Of a DNA stretch of 64,000 nucleotides, positions 62,484 through 64,000 are shown one piece after another. The DNA lies in the NCBI RefSeq assembly GCF_900156805.1, contig NZ_FTOQ01000001.1:718365-782364 (forward strand), read 5' to 3'. The position numbers were made by a program, and so were the translations under genes. The notes under the pieces are model-generated. The model was not told the origin of the DNA. It did no database searches and saw only the letters and a program-made list of their open reading frames with translations. Numbering within the stretch: the stretch's first letter is position 1; the number at the start of each line of letters is the position of its first letter. The DNA is from Roseivivax lentus. Lineage in GTDB: Bacteria > Pseudomonadota > Alphaproteobacteria > Rhodobacterales > Rhodobacteraceae.

Positions 62484-63754
62484 CAGCGCCCGCCGAGGCC
62501 CGCACCCATCTACCCGTCGTCATTATTGGCGCGGGCCAGGCGGGCATGTCGGCCTCCTGGCATCTGTGCAAAGCGGGCATCGAGCATGTCGTGCTGGAAC
62601 GCAACACACGCTTCCACGCCTGGAAAAACCAGCGCTGGGACAGTTTCTGCCTCGTCACTCCGAACTGGCAATGTCGCTTGCCTGGCTTTCCTTATTCTGG
62701 CGATGATCCGGATGGCTTCATGCTCAAAGACGAAATTGTGAACTACGTGGAGGCCTTTGCGGAGAGTTTCGATGCACCTCTGCGCGAGGGTGTGACCGTA
62801 ACCCGTGTGGTGCGCGACGCAGCTGGGCGCATTGAAGTGGATACCGATGACGGGCTTTGGTCGGCCGATCACGTCATCGTGGCCTCAGGTGGTTATGATC
62901 GCCCCATCACGCCGTCCTTTGCGGCTGGACTCGACCCGTCGATCACCCAGCTCCATACCCGCGATTATACGGGCCCGGACGACATCCCCGAGGGCCGCTG
63001 CCTCGTCGTTGGCACGGGCCAGTCAGGTGTGCAGCTGATGGAGGATCTGCACATTGCAGGCCGGGATGTGTCACTCGCCGTTGGCCCCGCGCCGCGCAGC
63101 CCGCGCCAGTACCGGGGGCGTGACGCGACCGAATGGCTGCACGCCATGGGCTATTACGACATCACCATTGATCAGACGCCTGACCCCAAGGCGACTGAGG
63201 CCAAGACCAATCACTACATGTCGGGGCGCGATGGCGGGCACGAGATCGACCTGCGCCGCTTCGCAAAAGGCGGATTGCCGCTTTACGGCTCGGTCACCGG
63301 CGTGGACGGCACGCAGATCTCCTTCGCGCCCGATCTGGAGAAAAACCTGGATGATGCCGACAAAAGCTATGTCGGAATCCGCGAGATGATCGACGCCTAC
63401 ATCGCGCGTGAAGGCATCGACGCCCCAGTGGAGCCGCCTTTTGAGAAGGTCTGGCGACCCGAGACCGAGATCACCGAGATCGACGCTGCTCAGGAGGGAA
63501 TTACATCTGTTCTTTGGTGCATCGGGTTCCGGCCAGATTACAGCTGGCTGCAGCTCGACTGCCTCGATCCCAACGGACGCCCGGTGCATCGTCGCGGTGT
63601 CTGCCAGGACCCGGGCGTCTATTTCCTGGGGCTTGGCTGGCTGAATACCTGGGGCTCTGGGCGGTTTCTGAGCGTTGGTGAGGATGCCGAGCATGTCACG
63701 GGAGTGATCTTGGCGCGTCTGGACCAGACCGGGCGTGATTGCCGCTACGGCTAA
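62465..63754 (+). CDS. nitH: Nit1C flavin-dependent oxidoreductase, MSMEG_0569 family
   Basis: The 429-residue protein (MPIHDLTAPAEARTHLPVVI) has an FAD site VVIIGAGQAGMSASWHLCKAG (about residues 18-38) and an NAD(P) site CLVVGTGQSGVQLMEDL near residue 180, as in class B flavin monooxygenases. RWDSFCLVTPNWQCRLPG and FLGLGWLNTWGSGRFLSVGEDAEH are further landmarks. It closes the seven-gene cluster. A reaction on a nitrile- or cyanide-derived intermediate is inferred from context only. Confidence 0.92.
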   Translation: MPIHDLTAPAEARTHLPVVIIGAGQAGMSASWHLCKAGIEHVVLERNTRFHAWKNQRWDSFCLVTPNWQCRLPGFPYSGDDPDGFMLKDEIVNYVEAFAESFDAPLREGVTVTRVVRDAAGRIEVDTDDGLWSADHVIVASGGYDRPITPSFAAGLDPSITQLHTRDYTGPDDIPEGRCLVVGTGQSGVQLMEDLHIAGRDVSLAVGPAPRSPRQYRGRDATEWLHAMGYYDITIDQTPDPKATEAKTNHYMSGRDGGHEIDLRRFAKGGLPLYGSVTGVDGTQISFAPDLEKNLDDADKSYVGIREMIDAYIAREGIDAPVEPPFEKVWRPETEITEIDAAQEGITSVLWCIGFRPDYSWLQLDCLDPNGRPVHRRGVCQDPGVYFLGLGWLNTWGSGRFLSVGEDAEHVTGVILARLDQTGRDCRYG

Positions 63755-63912
63755 GACCGGCGGCGAAATCTGCCGACGCGCAGACTTCGGTATGGTTTTC
63801 AGATGTTATCTTCGCTGCGGTCTTTTTTGGGACTTTTGCGCGGGATGCGCCTCTCAATATGGACCAGCCCGAAGTCAAGCGCGCCCATCCGCGACGGTCC
63901 AACACTGTTGGA

Positions 63913-63965
63913 TGTCACCGAGAACTGACCCGGCAGCAGTCGGAATTGTCACTGAGATTTGACCC
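63913..63965. mobile_element. Probable terminal repeats of an IS21-family element, cut by the window end
   Basis: TGTCACCGAGAACTGACCC (63913-63931) and TGTCACTGAGATTTGACCC (63947-63965) are direct repeats 34 bases apart. IS21-family ends carry such multiple repeats before the istA gene. No transposase is visible before base 64,000. Confidence 0.55.
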
Positions 63966-64000
63966 ATGTGGAACCTTGCCTCTGACGGAGTTCGTCGGGG

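Noticed and set aside
1..64000. CRISPR arrays, rRNA and tRNA genes
   Set aside because: No regularly spaced 25-40 base repeats and no cloverleaf or rRNA-like sequence was found on reading; the island does not appear to sit in a tRNA gene. A tRNAscan or covariance-model run could still find one.

Overview
The window looks like chromosomal DNA from a high-GC alphaproteobacterium of the Rhodobacterales (Roseobacter/Rhodobacteraceae) group. The pointers are the strong GC bias at third codon positions, the hisS-hisZ-hisG order with short-form HisG, a B12-dependent NrdJ beside a DUF1489 gene, xdhABC joined to a BMP-type nucleoside ABC transporter, a SlyX homologue, and the GGGGGCTGTCTGCCCCC-type intergenic repeat. 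This assignment is inference from gene content; no 16S gene or tRNA is visible.

Bases 1 to about 29,900 are dense core-like sequence. They hold a truncated CaiB/AMACR-type gene, a VOC protein, two paralogous secreted vWA proteins, and a long minus-strand purine locus: xdhA, xdhB, xdhC, then ABC ATPase, two permeases, a voltage-gated-type K+ channel and a BMP substrate-binding protein. Next come a small membrane protein, a GNAT, dnaE, a lipoprotein, slyX, hisS-hisZ-hisG, an orphan ChoX-type binding protein behind a perfect operator-like palindrome, a methyltransferase, a YghU-type glutathione transferase, DUF1489 and nrdJ. Oddities in this part are a low-GC mosaic block inside hisS, an in-frame palindromic insertion in dnaE, an array of hairpins inside the nucleoside transporter operon, and a DnaA box just upstream of nrdJ.

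Bases about 29,920 to 58,000 are an accessory region with lower coding density and more mixed composition. It opens directly after the nrdJ terminator with six overlapping genes: three large tyrosine recombinases, two small HTH/coiled-coil proteins and a RecD-like helicase. This matches the ginABCD plan of GInt-type genomic islands, extended by a helicase. Likely cargo follows: an XRE regulator, a zinc-ribbon protein, a DEDDh exonuclease and small unknowns. Further on are a three-gene TadE/TadG operon, a Rossmann protein of unknown function, a PLP decarboxylase, a DsbA-like isomerase, a small dimeric alpha-beta barrel protein, a YcaQ-type DNA glycosylase, a Tat-exported metallo-beta-lactamase-fold hydrolase, an IS6-family element, and a 946-residue membrane-anchored CadC-like regulator whose sensor region is duplicated in tandem.

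Bases 58,070 to 63,754 form a complete, tightly overlapping Nit1C cluster (nitB to nitH: DsrE-like protein, nitrilase, radical SAM, GNAT, AIR-synthase-like, small protein, flavoprotein). Known Nit1C clusters are tied to cyanide assimilation and nitrogen starvation. A divergent MocR-type regulator lies immediately upstream. The window ends in what looks like the terminal repeats of an IS21-family element.
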